A stretch of DNA of 64,000 nt, taken from positions 57,277 through 121,276 of the IMG/VR virus record IMGVR_UViG_3300023174_000078; one strand, written 5' to 3'. Shown here piece by piece: positions 37,485-45,717 of the stretch. How positions within the stretch are numbered: the stretch's first letter is position 1; each line of letters starts with the position of its first letter. The notes under the pieces were generated by a model, which saw nothing but the letters and a program-made list of their open reading frames with translations, did not search any database and was not told the origin of the DNA. The stretch is from a virus. The translations under genes and the position numbers were made by a program.

Positions 37485-38507
37485 CTATCGCAGCGCCATG
37501 CTCATGAGCATTTGTCGTTGTAAGTCTCTGTCTTGATTTTTTTGAATTAATGGATCGGCTTCGTAATCTCGAAGTGTAGCACCGCGAGGTAATCTACGCA
37601 TAATTTCTTCGATATTAGAATTCTCTTGTGAACGCTTTAAATAAGCTATGAGTGCGGCTATACCGCCCACGCCTAAACCTCCAATTAGTGAGCCTGCTGT
37701 TTCATTACCTTTTAGCTTGCCTATGGCTTTGCCCGCTAGAGCACCGCCAGCACCACCCAGCGCTCCTGCGGCTAACGCAGGCATCAAAGGGCTATACATG
37801 TTAGCTGCAGGCGAATCCGAATAGTTAGGGAAGAAAGTAGGTAGTAAAGCTCTCTTTCTTTTTTCGACAGCTTTAGCCTCATCCTCTCCCAGTTCCCGGC
37901 GAGGATTTTGACCCATAAACTGCTGAATATTCATGAGCTGTTTAGCCATCTCTGCTTCGTCGGCTTTTTTAACTGCGTCGGCTTTACCGGCGCTAATAGG
38001 ACGGCAACTACCTTTAGACTTTGGCTTTTTACCGGGAACTGGTTCATAGCCTTTCCAGCAGCGTCCAGCCGCTTCCTTTTCGGATTCTTTAGTAACTTTC
38101 TTCCACTGCTTCGCGTCTGGAAAATCAGCATCTCCGGGTTTAGCTGGAGTTTCTCCGCGTTCGCGTTTCGCATGAATATTCGCCCACAAACCCTTTCTTT
38201 TTGCGGCAGCTTCTTTTATTTCGCTCATGTCGAACGAGCACTTCCACTTACGAAGTGACTTGTTAATACGTGAATCAGGATCTCTGGCAGTTTCTGCGCT
38301 AGTCAGTTTAGCCTTCATACCTTTCATACGCGCGCAGAATGAATCTCTTCTGCTGCCACCTTCAGGTTGTGGACGTTTGAGATTTCCGCCTGTTTCTCTG
38401 TTGTAAGCCTTACGTCCAGCTTCGCTAAGTCCTCCTTCTGGATTTTTGTGTTTAGCTTTAAATTGAAAGTCTTCTTTTGCTCTCTTGTTGCTGGAAACTA
38501 GATTCAT
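37485..38507 (-). CDS. DUF6321-like basic protein with Gly/Ala-rich membrane region
   Basis: 340 residues, extremely basic N-terminal half. GGLSEAGRKAYNRETGGNLK...SFCARMKGMK matches the DUF6321-type start; a second block, KRKGLWANIHAKRERGE and GRCWKGYEPVPGKKP, is a further phage repeat motif. The C-terminal half has a Gly/Ala hydrophobic stretch (ALAAGALGGAGGALAG, IGGLGVGGIAALIAYL). These features occur in phage proteins close to structural genes, and it may be packaged. On the minus strand with the Dps-like gene. Confidence 0.7.
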   Translation of the reverse strand: MNLVSSNKRAKEDFQFKAKHKNPEGGLSEAGRKAYNRETGGNLKRPQPEGGSRRDSFCARMKGMKAKLTSAETARDPDSRINKSLRKWKCSFDMSEIKEAAAKRKGLWANIHAKRERGETPAKPGDADFPDAKQWKKVTKESEKEAAGRCWKGYEPVPGKKPKSKGSCRPISAGKADAVKKADEAEMAKQLMNIQQFMGQNPRRELGEDEAKAVEKRKRALLPTFFPNYSDSPAANMYSPLMPALAAGALGGAGGALAGKAIGKLKGNETAGSLIGGLGVGGIAALIAYLKRSQENSNIEEIMRRLPRGATLRDYEADPLIQKNQDRDLQRQMLMSMALR

Positions 38508-38531
38508 AATTTAGCAAGCGGGTATGTTTGT

Positions 38532-38548
38532 GTGTTATATAATAATGA
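38532..38548. promoter_or_regulatory. Shared TATATAAT motif, copy 2
   Basis: GTGTTATATAATAATGA in the 51-bp gap between two minus-strand genes. The core TTATATAA is palindromic, so it could act for the minus-strand gene starting at 38507, 25 bases away. Confidence 0.45.
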
Positions 38549-38558
38549 GGAGTTAAGC

Positions 38559-39050
38559 TTATTTCTTGCTAGTAAGAAGCTTAAACACTGTAGCCTTACT
38601 TTTATCTGTTGCTTCTTTAGTTTCTGAAGCAGCCTCGGCAGAAGAGGACTTACTAATACGTTGCTTGAGTTTGTATTGGCGTGTTTCTGAATCGTTGCAC
38701 ATAGCCTGCAGCAGGTCTTGTGTTCCGAGTGACGCGCCTTCATTAGCTTCTGATATAAGCTTACATAAATCCTCCTCACAAGTCAGGACAGCAGAAAAAG
38801 CAGCGTTGAATGCTGTTGGCGTTGTTTCGCCTTCTAGCATTTTAACAGCCTCGCTTTGAACTTTTATTAGGTCTACAGCTTGACCTAACCCAATCATACG
38901 CTCAATTACATTGTCGTATAGCCCCTCATAAACACCGTAAAGAGCACCAAGCTCTTCGTGGTCAGAATAAAAGGTTTCACCCTTACATGCGTTGTGTGCG
39001 TTGTGCGCGTAGAACTGCATGTAACGCAACTTTGTGGCTAATTTAGTCAT
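38559..39050 (-). CDS. Dps/ferritin-like protein
   Basis: 163 residues. YMQFYAHNAHNACKGETFYSDHEELGALYGVYEGLYDNVIERMIGLG follows the Dps pattern H-x(n)-G-x-x-F-x-x-x-H-x-x-L/E-x(n)-D-x-x-x-ER, in which His, His, Asp and Glu form the ferroxidase site. The four-helix length fits; the last 40 residues are a charged tail, as in DNA-binding Dps. It could protect packaged or host DNA, or act as a virion protein. Confidence 0.7.
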   Translation of the reverse strand: MTKLATKLRYMQFYAHNAHNACKGETFYSDHEELGALYGVYEGLYDNVIERMIGLGQAVDLIKVQSEAVKMLEGETTPTAFNAAFSAVLTCEEDLCKLISEANEGASLGTQDLLQAMCNDSETRQYKLKQRISKSSSAEAASETKEATDKSKATVFKLLTSKK

Positions 39051-39083
39051 AATTTGATAATTCTATGTACCGAATAACTTAAT

Positions 39084-39749
39084 ATGCAAATACAATTACT
39101 TCAAGACAAACACGTGGAATATATTGATAATATTCTACTAAAAGACGGCGAATTGCAAGTTTTACCTGCAGTTGAGCTTTTACAAATCAATAATTACGAT
39201 CTTCGTCTTTGGTGTCATCACAAAGGCATATATGGTATTCCTTCTCAGGAACTTATAGACATTATTAATTCGCACTTGGTTGCGTATAAAAGTATAGAAG
39301 TCGGCGCTGGTTGCGGGGTATTTGGTCGTGCGCTGAATATACCTAGCACTGATTCCATGATTCAGAGCAATCCGGCAGTCGCTGCCTATTACGCGGCGCT
39401 GCAACAGCCTGTTGTTTCGTACGGTAAAGATGTCATAGAATTGGAAGCTTCAGCTGCGATTAACAAGTTTAAAGCTGATGTAGTATTTGGATCCTGGGTA
39501 ACACAGTATCACTCGTCGTTAGATACTGAAACGCTGGTTGGTGGCGGCTCTGTGCATGGCCTCCGGGAATCGGAGTTTATGCCGCGTATCAAGAAATATA
39601 TTGTTTATGGTAACGATCTCATTCACGGACAAAAAGAAATATTTATGAACCCTAAATACAAAGTCGAACGCATTTACAATGTACAAGACTTCTTTTCCCG
39701 GGCATCCAAACCGGAATTGAATTGTCTGTACATTGTCACACACGCTTAA
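39084..39749 (+). CDS. Methyltransferase-like protein
   Basis: 221 residues. KSIEVGAGCGVFGRALNI fits motif I of class I SAM methyltransferases and ADVVFGSWVTQYH the following strand. No base-specific motif (DPPY/NPPY) is seen. Divergent from the Dps-like gene across a 33-bp gap. Confidence 0.6.
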   Translation: MQIQLLQDKHVEYIDNILLKDGELQVLPAVELLQINNYDLRLWCHHKGIYGIPSQELIDIINSHLVAYKSIEVGAGCGVFGRALNIPSTDSMIQSNPAVAAYYAALQQPVVSYGKDVIELEASAAINKFKADVVFGSWVTQYHSSLDTETLVGGGSVHGLRESEFMPRIKKYIVYGNDLIHGQKEIFMNPKYKVERIYNVQDFFSRASKPELNCLYIVTHA

Positions 39750-39757
39750 ATAACAAT

Positions 39758-40369
39758 ATGGAAGAAGATTTTGAATCACTATTGATGCGCAGTTATCCTG
39801 CTTTGTTTGCTAAAAATGGAAAAGGCGAGTCCTATTGTATATGCGGGGCGGACGTACCTAAAGGTTGGCGCTCCATAGTTTTCGAACTGTGTGGCGCTAT
39901 TGATTATTATATCAAGAGCACGTATGTATTGAAATTTCAAGCGACCAGTAAGAAATACTACTTCTGGCACTTCCTACAATCAGCTACGCAAACGTTGCAT
40001 CACTTTATAATTAAGACGCTTTGTAAAAAGCTAAACAAACATGAATTCAATAAACCCTGGTTTGAATTGAATCGCAAATTAATAGGGCAAGTGACGCGGT
40101 ATGTCAAATATGACAGAATCCATCCGCCAGAAATTAATATTGAACAAATCAAACAAAAATTTGGCGGCCTAAGATTTTATTATTCTGGAGGTGATACGAC
40201 TGTAGCTGGTATGATTTATTTCGCTGAGCACCTTTGTAAGCAAACTTGCGAAGTATCTGGCGAAAAAGGAGAATTACATCGCAGAGCAGCGTGGTATAAA
40301 ACTTTGTCGCATACCGTAGCGAATACCATGCCTCATGTCGGTTACACACCAGTTAAACCAAATGAATAA
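39758..40369 (+). CDS. Conserved phage protein (IKxKFGGLRFYYSGG type)
   Basis: 203 residues from ATG 39758. An N-terminal Cys region (SYCICGADVPKGW) and the block IEQIKQKFGGLRFYYSGGD with CKQTCEVSGEKGELHRRAAWYKTL are a very widespread phage pattern; the Cys/His set may bind zinc. Role unknown. Confidence 0.7.
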   Translation: MEEDFESLLMRSYPALFAKNGKGESYCICGADVPKGWRSIVFELCGAIDYYIKSTYVLKFQATSKKYYFWHFLQSATQTLHHFIIKTLCKKLNKHEFNKPWFELNRKLIGQVTRYVKYDRIHPPEINIEQIKQKFGGLRFYYSGGDTTVAGMIYFAEHLCKQTCEVSGEKGELHRRAAWYKTLSHTVANTMPHVGYTPVKPNE

Positions 40370-40727
40370 GAACAGAGCAATTCTAATTGACGCAGAAAAT
40401 CGTATTATTAAAGAAGTTGAAATTGGCGCGGGACTTGAAGACATTTACAAAAACATAGGATGTGATCTTTTCACCGTGGCCGGTAATTTCAATGAGGATG
40501 TTAACGCTAATTTACTCGATTCATTGCTAGTCGATGATGAAGGGTTACTAACACCAGGCAAACCTATATTCTCATTCAATCCGCCCGGATGGGACATGCA
40601 AACAGAGTTTGCCGGTAACGGATTGATTACTGGTGTTGATTATAATAACGGAGAAACTATTTCTTGTAGAATTCCATTGTATGATCTAGCGACATATGTG
40701 GACTGGACTAATAAATTAACAAATTAA
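40362..40727 (+). CDS. DUF3846-like protein
   Basis: 121 residues from ATG 40362. ILIDAENRIIKEVEI, LEDIYKNIGCDLFTV, LVDDEGLLTPGKPIF and FAGNGLITGVDYNNGE match the phage/plasmid DUF3846 layout. Starts within the end of the previous gene (8-bp overlap). Confidence 0.65.
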   Translation: MNKNRAILIDAENRIIKEVEIGAGLEDIYKNIGCDLFTVAGNFNEDVNANLLDSLLVDDEGLLTPGKPIFSFNPPGWDMQTEFAGNGLITGVDYNNGETISCRIPLYDLATYVDWTNKLTN

Positions 40728-40744
40728 TCTTTACAAAATTTAAT

Positions 40745-41080
40745 ATGGCTAATAAAAAATATCCTATACGCTTAAAACGCGTCGGCGTTTCTGAAATATT
40801 TAAGATCAGCGCAACACAAATAATTGTGACGCATTCGCCTGATAAATGTAAAGGACATTTCTGTTGTCTTCATAACCCTTCTAAGCATCATATGCGGGAT
40901 TGGACGCTAGTTTGGCGCGACGATAAGGGTGTGATGGAGCGCCTGTGTCCTGAGCATGGCGTAGGACACCCCGATCCTGATGATGCTGCGTATAACGAAA
41001 GAATAGGTAAAGCCTACAACAACATCCATGGTTGCTGTGGTTGTTGTCATGAACAACCGGTTAAACTTGTTGAAGCTTAA
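40745..41080 (+). CDS. Conserved phage Cys/His protein
   Basis: 111 residues. KCKGHFCCLHNPSKHHMRDW...WRDDKGVMERLCPEHGVGHPDPDD is a well-recognised phage hypothetical pattern with multiple Cys/His (zinc likely). The stop overlaps the stop of the minus-strand gene by 4 bp (convergent, TTAA). Confidence 0.72.
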   Translation: MANKKYPIRLKRVGVSEIFKISATQIIVTHSPDKCKGHFCCLHNPSKHHMRDWTLVWRDDKGVMERLCPEHGVGHPDPDDAAYNERIGKAYNNIHGCCGCCHEQPVKLVEA

Positions 41081-41409
41081 TTGGATTTTTCTAACCACTT
41101 CATTCCTAGCTGGACTAGAAATGTAAGTGCTGTTGATATGAGTGACGCAGCTACGCCGATCTTATACTTAATTAGTGTAATGTCCGTAGCCTGCGTTACA
41201 GAGCTTTGCTCAAATTGTTTTATTTGTTTAGATAATTCTTTGATAGACTCTGTGTTTTGATTTAACACTGCTGACATGTTGGCCACTAGCAAACGAAGGT
41301 CGGTCAGGTCTTTTGAGAGCTGATCTTGCTTTTCTTCGTGTCTTTCAAGTTCGGATAATACCATTTTTTGGTAGTGTGTCCAAGAATCTGGAATTGGCGT
41401 GTCAGGCAT
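41077..41409 (-). CDS. Coiled-coil protein with C-terminal membrane helix
   Basis: 110 residues. A long charged coiled coil (residues about 10-75, ELERHEEKQDQLSKDLTDLR) is followed by one hydrophobic segment (GVAASLISTALTFLVQLGM) and a short basic tail. The layout is like XhlA-type phage proteins, which assist lysis, but the strand position is away from the lysis cassette. Overlaps the PAS gene by 8 bp. Confidence 0.6.
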   Translation of the reverse strand: MPDTPIPDSWTHYQKMVLSELERHEEKQDQLSKDLTDLRLLVANMSAVLNQNTESIKELSKQIKQFEQSSVTQATDITLIKYKIGVAASLISTALTFLVQLGMKWLEKSN

Positions 41410-41872
41410 TTTGTGTTAAGAAGGGACAGTCGTTACATTTTTTGAGTAATGGCCACCCCGTACAGAATATGGAGTCGGAGCCCGAGTCATAAGATAAACT
41501 CATATGTATGAAGGTCCACTCATCTTTTTCGTAATGCTTGCATCTTGCGATGACTGTTTGTGTTTTATTGATTGTTTTAAGTTGAGTTAGGACAGTACTG
41601 ATTTTTTCTTTGTCCTGCTCGTGTATTAATTCGCATAGCTCTTTGTGTTCGATATGCTCTTGCGAATAGCCAAAATATTCTTCCCAAGCTGGATTAATTC
41701 GAGATATTCGATTGTCTCTTATTAGTACCAGTAATGCAGGATTCAGTTTCCAAAATAGAATCATGTCGGACTCAACTTCTTCTAGTCGTTTAGAAAGCGC
41801 ACGGAGCTCAGGTAAGAGACTTCGTTTTTCTTTCTTGACTGGGCGGCAATTCTCTTCAAGTATAGCAGGCAT
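41402..41872 (-). CDS. PAS-domain protein
   Basis: 156 residues. After a short coiled coil, LNPALLVLIRDNRISRINPAWEEYFGYSQEHIEHKELCELIHEQDKE is a typical PAS start; the rest (VIARCKHYEKDEWTFIHMSLSYD) completes the beta-sheet. A C-terminal CNDCPF adds two Cys. No kinase, GGDEF or HTH output domain is attached, so it might sense a ligand and interact with a host signalling protein. Confidence 0.72.
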   Translation of the reverse strand: MPAILEENCRPVKKEKRSLLPELRALSKRLEEVESDMILFWKLNPALLVLIRDNRISRINPAWEEYFGYSQEHIEHKELCELIHEQDKEKISTVLTQLKTINKTQTVIARCKHYEKDEWTFIHMSLSYDSGSDSIFCTGWPLLKKCNDCPFLTQNA

Positions 41873-41917
41873 GGCGGAGCTTCGGTAGTAACGTCATTAA
41901 CTTATATCATTAAATCT

Positions 41918-42391
41918 ATGTATTGGCAAAGTCCTAATCACATCGTTCTGGGCGGTAACATCACTTTTGATCCTTCGATCAGAGAAGTTAAAGTTTCAGA
42001 AGGTACTTCTAAGGTAATTGATTTTTCAATTGCTAACAACTTAAAATCTTCAGGTTCTCCTGCTGGAAAAGCACATTTTTTTAAATGTGAAGCCTGGGGC
42101 AAAACTGCGGAACTCATTAACGAATATTTTAAGAAGGGAGACCCTATCACTGTAGTGGGCTCGCTGCATTGGCATTCGTGGGAAGACAGCAAAACAAATG
42201 AGAAGCGGGAAGCCGTAAAGGTGCGTGTGGAATCTTTCTATTTCCCCGCATCCGCTTCGCGCAAAGGAGCAGATGAGCGCGCCGCTGCGCCCGTCATTAA
42301 TAATCGCCCACCACCACTACCAACACCAGCACCAGCGCAGAAGGGCGTGTCGCTATACCAAGGCACTAGCACCGATGACATCCCTTTTTAA
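41918..42391 (+). CDS. ssb: Single-stranded DNA-binding protein (SSB)
   Basis: 157 residues. OB-fold motifs HIVLGGNITFDPSIREV, VIDFSIANN and FFKCEAWGKTAELINEYFKKGDPITVVGSLHWHSWED match bacterial SSB; the Pro/Ala-rich linker ends in the acidic tip DDIPF that recruits partner proteins. Binds ssDNA in replication and repair. Terminator-like hairpins follow. Confidence 0.92.
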   Translation: MYWQSPNHIVLGGNITFDPSIREVKVSEGTSKVIDFSIANNLKSSGSPAGKAHFFKCEAWGKTAELINEYFKKGDPITVVGSLHWHSWEDSKTNEKREAVKVRVESFYFPASASRKGADERAAAPVINNRPPPLPTPAPAQKGVSLYQGTSTDDIPF

Positions 42392-42418
42392 TTGACCCGC
42401 GCTAAATTTCGCGTGTCA
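42392..42418 (+). terminator. Hairpin directly behind ssb
   Basis: TTGAC-C-CGCG and CGCG-T-GTCAA form a stem with one internal mismatch and an 8-nt loop, starting 1 bp after the ssb stop. No T-run; might stabilise the mRNA or help termination. Confidence 0.4.
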
Positions 42419-42471
42419 AAGATTGTTACACGGTTACACAAACGTAGTTGTCTGCTATGGGCTAGTTTCTT

Positions 42472-42488
42472 GTGTTATATAAATTTGA
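42472..42488 (+). promoter_or_regulatory. Shared TATATAAT motif, copy 3
   Basis: GTGTTATATAAATTTGA in the 230-bp non-coding gap between ssb and 42622, upstream of a terminator hairpin. Apart from this, the two hairpins and an A/C-rich leader, nothing is seen in the gap. Confidence 0.4.
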
Positions 42489-42513
42489 TACGCCTATCAA
42501 AGGCTGTCACATG

Positions 42514-42539
42514 AACACCCGGAGTAATGTCCGGGTGTT
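42514..42539 (+). terminator. Intrinsic-terminator-like hairpin
   Basis: AACACCCGG (42514-42522) pairs with CCGGGTGTT (42531-42539), 8-nt loop, followed by TCGTGTT. It is similar in sequence to the hairpin at 2221-2254 (CCGG core). Confidence 0.6.
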
Positions 42540-42621
42540 TCGTGTTAGTGTTATTTATTATAAGCAGCAAAAGCAAAAGAAATAGAATCAGTTACAAATC
42601 CACACAAACGCAAACAAAACA

Positions 42622-43005
42622 ATGGCTAAAGTTATTATTACTATCAACGACGGTGAAGAATCAGGCAGTATCCACGTAGACTACGTTTTCGATCCCGAAA
42701 TTCCTCGCACAGCTACTGAGGCTGAAGCCTCAGAAATTCCTCTAACTCCCGCGCAAACTATGGCGTTGCATTTATATAACCAAATACAGGAAGCGGCCCA
42801 GGCTGTTATTGACGAAGATTATGAAGAACAAACAACCTCAGGCGAAGCTGAAGGCGAAAAAGATGAAGATACCTGCTGTGGTGGTAATTGTCACGCATCC
42901 GCAGCCGTTATTTCTGAGATCGAGCAAGACGATCCATTCGCAGGAGAAACGCTTACGCCGCGCCCGTGCAGCGTAGAAGACCCCAGCTGTGATTCATGTC
43001 AGTAA
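42622..43005 (+). CDS. Acidic protein with C-terminal Cys cluster
   Basis: 127 residues. Beta-rich N-terminus (KVIITINDGEESGSIHVDYVF), a helix starting LTPAQTMALHLYNQI, then an acidic stretch and eight Cys in the last 45 residues (CCGGNC, CSVEDPSCDSCQ). Preceded by a long A/C-rich leader without SD, like other apparently well-expressed genes here. Function unknown. Confidence 0.6.
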   Translation: MAKVIITINDGEESGSIHVDYVFDPEIPRTATEAEASEIPLTPAQTMALHLYNQIQEAAQAVIDEDYEEQTTSGEAEGEKDEDTCCGGNCHASAAVISEIEQDDPFAGETLTPRPCSVEDPSCDSCQ

Positions 43006-43011
43006 GCTGCT

Positions 43012-43269
43012 ATGACTGGTGCTTATTTGCGCGCAAAAAGAAATGGTAAGTGGGATAATGTAGAAGTTGAGCATCTCACTGAAGAAGAGTTAATAGCTAA
43101 ATTTATTACCCGCCCTCCTGAGGAGCTGGTAAATTGGATGTCCATGCTTTGTGCTAAACTGCGGCAGATTGAACCTGTCCTGAACGGTTTAGTTGCAGAT
43201 GGTATTCTTGTGTTAGCTGATCCGTGTAGTGCTACGAACGACAATTCTGAAAATGAGAACGAATCCTGA
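43012..43269 (+). CDS. Small hypothetical protein
   Basis: 85 residues, helical, ending in an Asn/Glu-rich tail. Overlaps the next gene by 17 bp. No family recognised. Confidence 0.5.
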   Translation: MTGAYLRAKRNGKWDNVEVEHLTEEELIAKFITRPPEELVNWMSMLCAKLRQIEPVLNGLVADGILVLADPCSATNDNSENENES

Positions 43270-43822
43270 TTACTGTTCTGCCATTAATTTTGCAGAACCA
43301 AAGGCCGCACCTACGGCACCTGTCCCTGAAGCACAATATTTAAGCCTTATAATTGAATTTACTAAGGTAGTATTTATGCATAAGCATACTATTGTGCCTG
43401 TTTTTATTTATGAAAAAGATGGGAACCTTCAGCACGTAAATATTCCGGCGTCCTTAATGGAGCCAGGCAGTAAAGAAGATCTGTACGGGTTGATTGGTTC
43501 TGCGGTGCAGGCGTTCCAACCTGATAGCTACTGCTTTGTTGCAGAGGCTTGGGCGTATAAGATGGATAATTTTACAAACGCCGAAGCAACCGCAAAAGCT
43601 CTTTCTGATTTTAAGAAAGGTATGCCAGATACCGGTATTACGCGCGAAGAGGTTGTTTCGTTGACGTTTACTAAAGTTAATGCCGACAAAAGCGTAGAAC
43701 GCTGGACCGGTACTGTACCGTTCTCGCGCGACGATGATGACGCAATAAACAGTTTTGGTTCTGAAAGATGGATCAAAGAAACTGCAAGTATGAAATTCAA
43801 AGGAGGCTTGGTAGTTCCATGA
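43253..43822 (+). CDS. Hypothetical phage protein
   Basis: 189 residues from ATG 43253; an ATG at 43229 would deepen the overlap. A beta-rich region with FVAEAWAYKM and REEVVSLTFTKVNADKS is a pattern seen in small conserved phage proteins. Overlaps the HTH gene by 4 bp (ATGA). Confidence 0.55.
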   Translation: MRTNPDYCSAINFAEPKAAPTAPVPEAQYLSLIIEFTKVVFMHKHTIVPVFIYEKDGNLQHVNIPASLMEPGSKEDLYGLIGSAVQAFQPDSYCFVAEAWAYKMDNFTNAEATAKALSDFKKGMPDTGITREEVVSLTFTKVNADKSVERWTGTVPFSRDDDDAINSFGSERWIKETASMKFKGGLVVP

Positions 43823-44448
43823 CGGAGACAAAAACAAGTGAAAACCATGCGTTTGAAATCTTAGCGCAAGAAGTAGATAAAGTGTTCAGCGACATGCCTC
43901 CTAATAGGATCAAGCTCGCCGCTAACGCTTTGAATTTTTTAAACAAAAATGGTGGTAATGTCACTGAGGCGGCTAAAAAGTTTAAAATTACACGCCCTGC
44001 ACTAACAGCCTGGGTTAACTGGTTTAATGCTAAAGCGGACAGCGCGCACCATGTGGCGGTTAAAAAGAGAAATAATTATAGCGCTGTGTTTATGCGCAAA
44101 GTTGTAGACGCGTATAATAACGGCACCCCCGTAGATACCTTAAGTGTAGATTTTGGAGTCCCGGCGGCTTCTGTTTATAACTGGATAAGAGCCAGTAATA
44201 ACGGAAAACCGCAGAAGCGTGGTCGTAAACCAGGCGTTCCCAATTCTTTAGTGCGGCGTGTTATGCAGGATATTAAACACGAATATGATACTGAACAATC
44301 ATACAGTCTCGCAACCGATTTCACCGCTACCCCGGCAATATCGAAACCAGAGGCTAATACAGAATTAAATTTCTGTCCTTGCTGCGGTACCAATATCAAA
44401 GCGGTACGTGTAGCATTAGAAACGTGTCAGGAAATGAGCATCTCGTAG
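43819..44448 (+). CDS. Double HTH DNA-binding protein with Zn knuckle
   Basis: 209 residues from ATG 43819. Two helix-turn-helix segments: GGNVTEAAKKFKITRPALTAWVNWF and GTPVDTLSVDFGVPAASVYNWIRAS, the type found in transposase OrfA and HTH_23-like proteins, separated by a basic linker. An AT-hook-like RGRKPG follows the second, and the end has FCPCCGTNI. Probably a DNA-binding regulator; no transposase catalytic domain is nearby. Confidence 0.7.
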   Translation: MTETKTSENHAFEILAQEVDKVFSDMPPNRIKLAANALNFLNKNGGNVTEAAKKFKITRPALTAWVNWFNAKADSAHHVAVKKRNNYSAVFMRKVVDAYNNGTPVDTLSVDFGVPAASVYNWIRASNNGKPQKRGRKPGVPNSLVRRVMQDIKHEYDTEQSYSLATDFTATPAISKPEANTELNFCPCCGTNIKAVRVALETCQEMSIS

Positions 44449-44450
44449 AT

Positions 44451-44822
44451 ATGCAAAAAAGCAAATTAACACTACCGATTGTGCGCGTGAGATCAACCGG
44501 TCTCACAGACAACTACACTTCGAAGGAAGATAGTTATATTAACTATGAAGTTATTAGATTAATATTATACGGCTTCGCAACGACAGCTGTTGCGCATAGA
44601 ACAGGCTTGACGTTTTCGCAGGTTCAAAACCGTGTGCGGATGTATAACCTGCAGGGTATGCGATCTATGTTTCGTATGGGTCATACGGAGCACTCGCAAC
44701 AAGTCATGAAATTGGCTATGCGCGTCCCTGCGCAGCGGGTAAACCAAGAGAAGGACTTGTATCAGACCATTCGTAATGGTGTACTAGAAACCTTTAGACA
44801 AAGAAAACAGCATCACCAATGA
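44451..44822 (+). CDS. Small HTH protein
   Basis: 123 residues from ATG 44451. INYEVIRLILYGFATTAVAHRTGLTFSQVQNRVRMYNL is a helix-turn-helix, similar in type to the preceding gene's. The remainder is basic and helical. Possibly a partner or paralogue of that gene. Overlaps the next gene by 4 bp. Confidence 0.6.
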   Translation: MQKSKLTLPIVRVRSTGLTDNYTSKEDSYINYEVIRLILYGFATTAVAHRTGLTFSQVQNRVRMYNLQGMRSMFRMGHTEHSQQVMKLAMRVPAQRVNQEKDLYQTIRNGVLETFRQRKQHHQ

Positions 44823-45181
44823 GTACAGCTGTTTATGATGATATATATGATCGTATTAACGATCTAATCGACAGAGAGAAAAGTCTGAAAGCTGAAATTG
44901 CTGCTGTTCGTAATGAACGCTCGCGGCTTAAATCACAGCTAAACTTTTCCGATGCGTCAAAGCCTAAGTGGGTATCAGAATTACCTAAAGAATTCTGGTA
45001 TCCTTCGTTTTATACATCTAAAGTAATTAATGACTTGTATCCCAACTTGGAATACAGGAATGTGCCGCCTGACCTTGAAGACTGGGCGAAAGGAGGAGGA
45101 GTGAAAGAATTCATTATAAACACAGCGCTAGGTATTGGTGTTGTGATCATAGCGCTGCAGTTATTTTTCTTTTTGTTGTGA
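44819..45181 (+). CDS. Coiled-coil protein with C-terminal anchor
   Basis: 120 residues. Residues 8-45 form a coiled coil (RINDLIDREKSLKAEIAAVRNE); the last 22 are a hydrophobic helix (FIINTALGIGVVIIALQLFFFLL), giving a tail-anchored layout. The stop is contained in the GTG start region of the next gene. Confidence 0.6.
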   Translation: MSTAVYDDIYDRINDLIDREKSLKAEIAAVRNERSRLKSQLNFSDASKPKWVSELPKEFWYPSFYTSKVINDLYPNLEYRNVPPDLEDWAKGGGVKEFIINTALGIGVVIIALQLFFFLL

Positions 45182-45717
45182 ATACTGCGTCTACGGCATT
45201 GACTGATTTTGTCAGCGCTATAGCGAAATGTCGCCGTGGTATGTGTAGTGTATCGGGGGAAGAAATTCCCCCGATATCTATGTCTACGCCGCTGCAGGAA
45301 GTAGCAAAAGAGCGAGGACTAGAGGCGTTGTATGTGCCGTTTGATAAAATAAATCACACGCACAAGTATAAAGGTAAATTGGGATTCTGCTACCGGGAAG
45401 CTTATAAGCTAGCCATAGGCGACCCAATTTTTATTTATTGCGAAGGCTACGCTACCAGTGAAAAACTGAGTATTCCGTTGATGCATGCTTGGTGCGTTAA
45501 TAGAGAAACCCAAGAAGTCTATGACCCGGTGTGGAATACTAAAAGGATTCGAGGTAGCGCGTATTGTGGGTTACCTTTGAGCTTGGACTTTGTGAACAAG
45601 GTTATGCTACAGCGAGAATGTTACGGAGTAATAGATCAATTATGGCTGTGTAAAAACCTTTTTGATGTATCATTCAGTGCCGTAATTCATCCAGACTATC
45701 ACACCATAATCTTATGA
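45178..45717 (+). CDS. Conserved phage protein with Cys-His-Asp arrangement
   Basis: 179 residues, with a GTG start overlapping the previous stop. GFCYREAYKLA, MHAWCVNRETQEVYDPVW and YCGLPLSLDFV place Cys, His and Asp in the order of papain-like/transglutaminase-like folds, and the family is frequent in phages. A cysteine-peptidase-like activity is possible but unproven. Overlaps the next gene by 4 bp. Confidence 0.6.
   Translation: MNTASTALTDFVSAIAKCRRGMCSVSGEEIPPISMSTPLQEVAKERGLEALYVPFDKINHTHKYKGKLGFCYREAYKLAIGDPIFIYCEGYATSEKLSIPLMHAWCVNRETQEVYDPVWNTKRIRGSAYCGLPLSLDFVNKVMLQRECYGVIDQLWLCKNLFDVSFSAVIHPDYHTIIL

Noticed and set aside
37172-37507. 111-codon plus-strand ORF through the tRNA-like gene
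   Set aside because: It overlaps the FkbM gene end, the tRNA-like gene and the minus-strand gene; there is no independent start after the tRNA except a 38-codon remainder. The 37299-37484 stretch is left as non-coding.
38504-38779. 91-codon minus-strand ORF next to the Dps-like gene
   Set aside because: It overlaps the Dps-like gene in another frame on the same strand for most of its length and has no motif.
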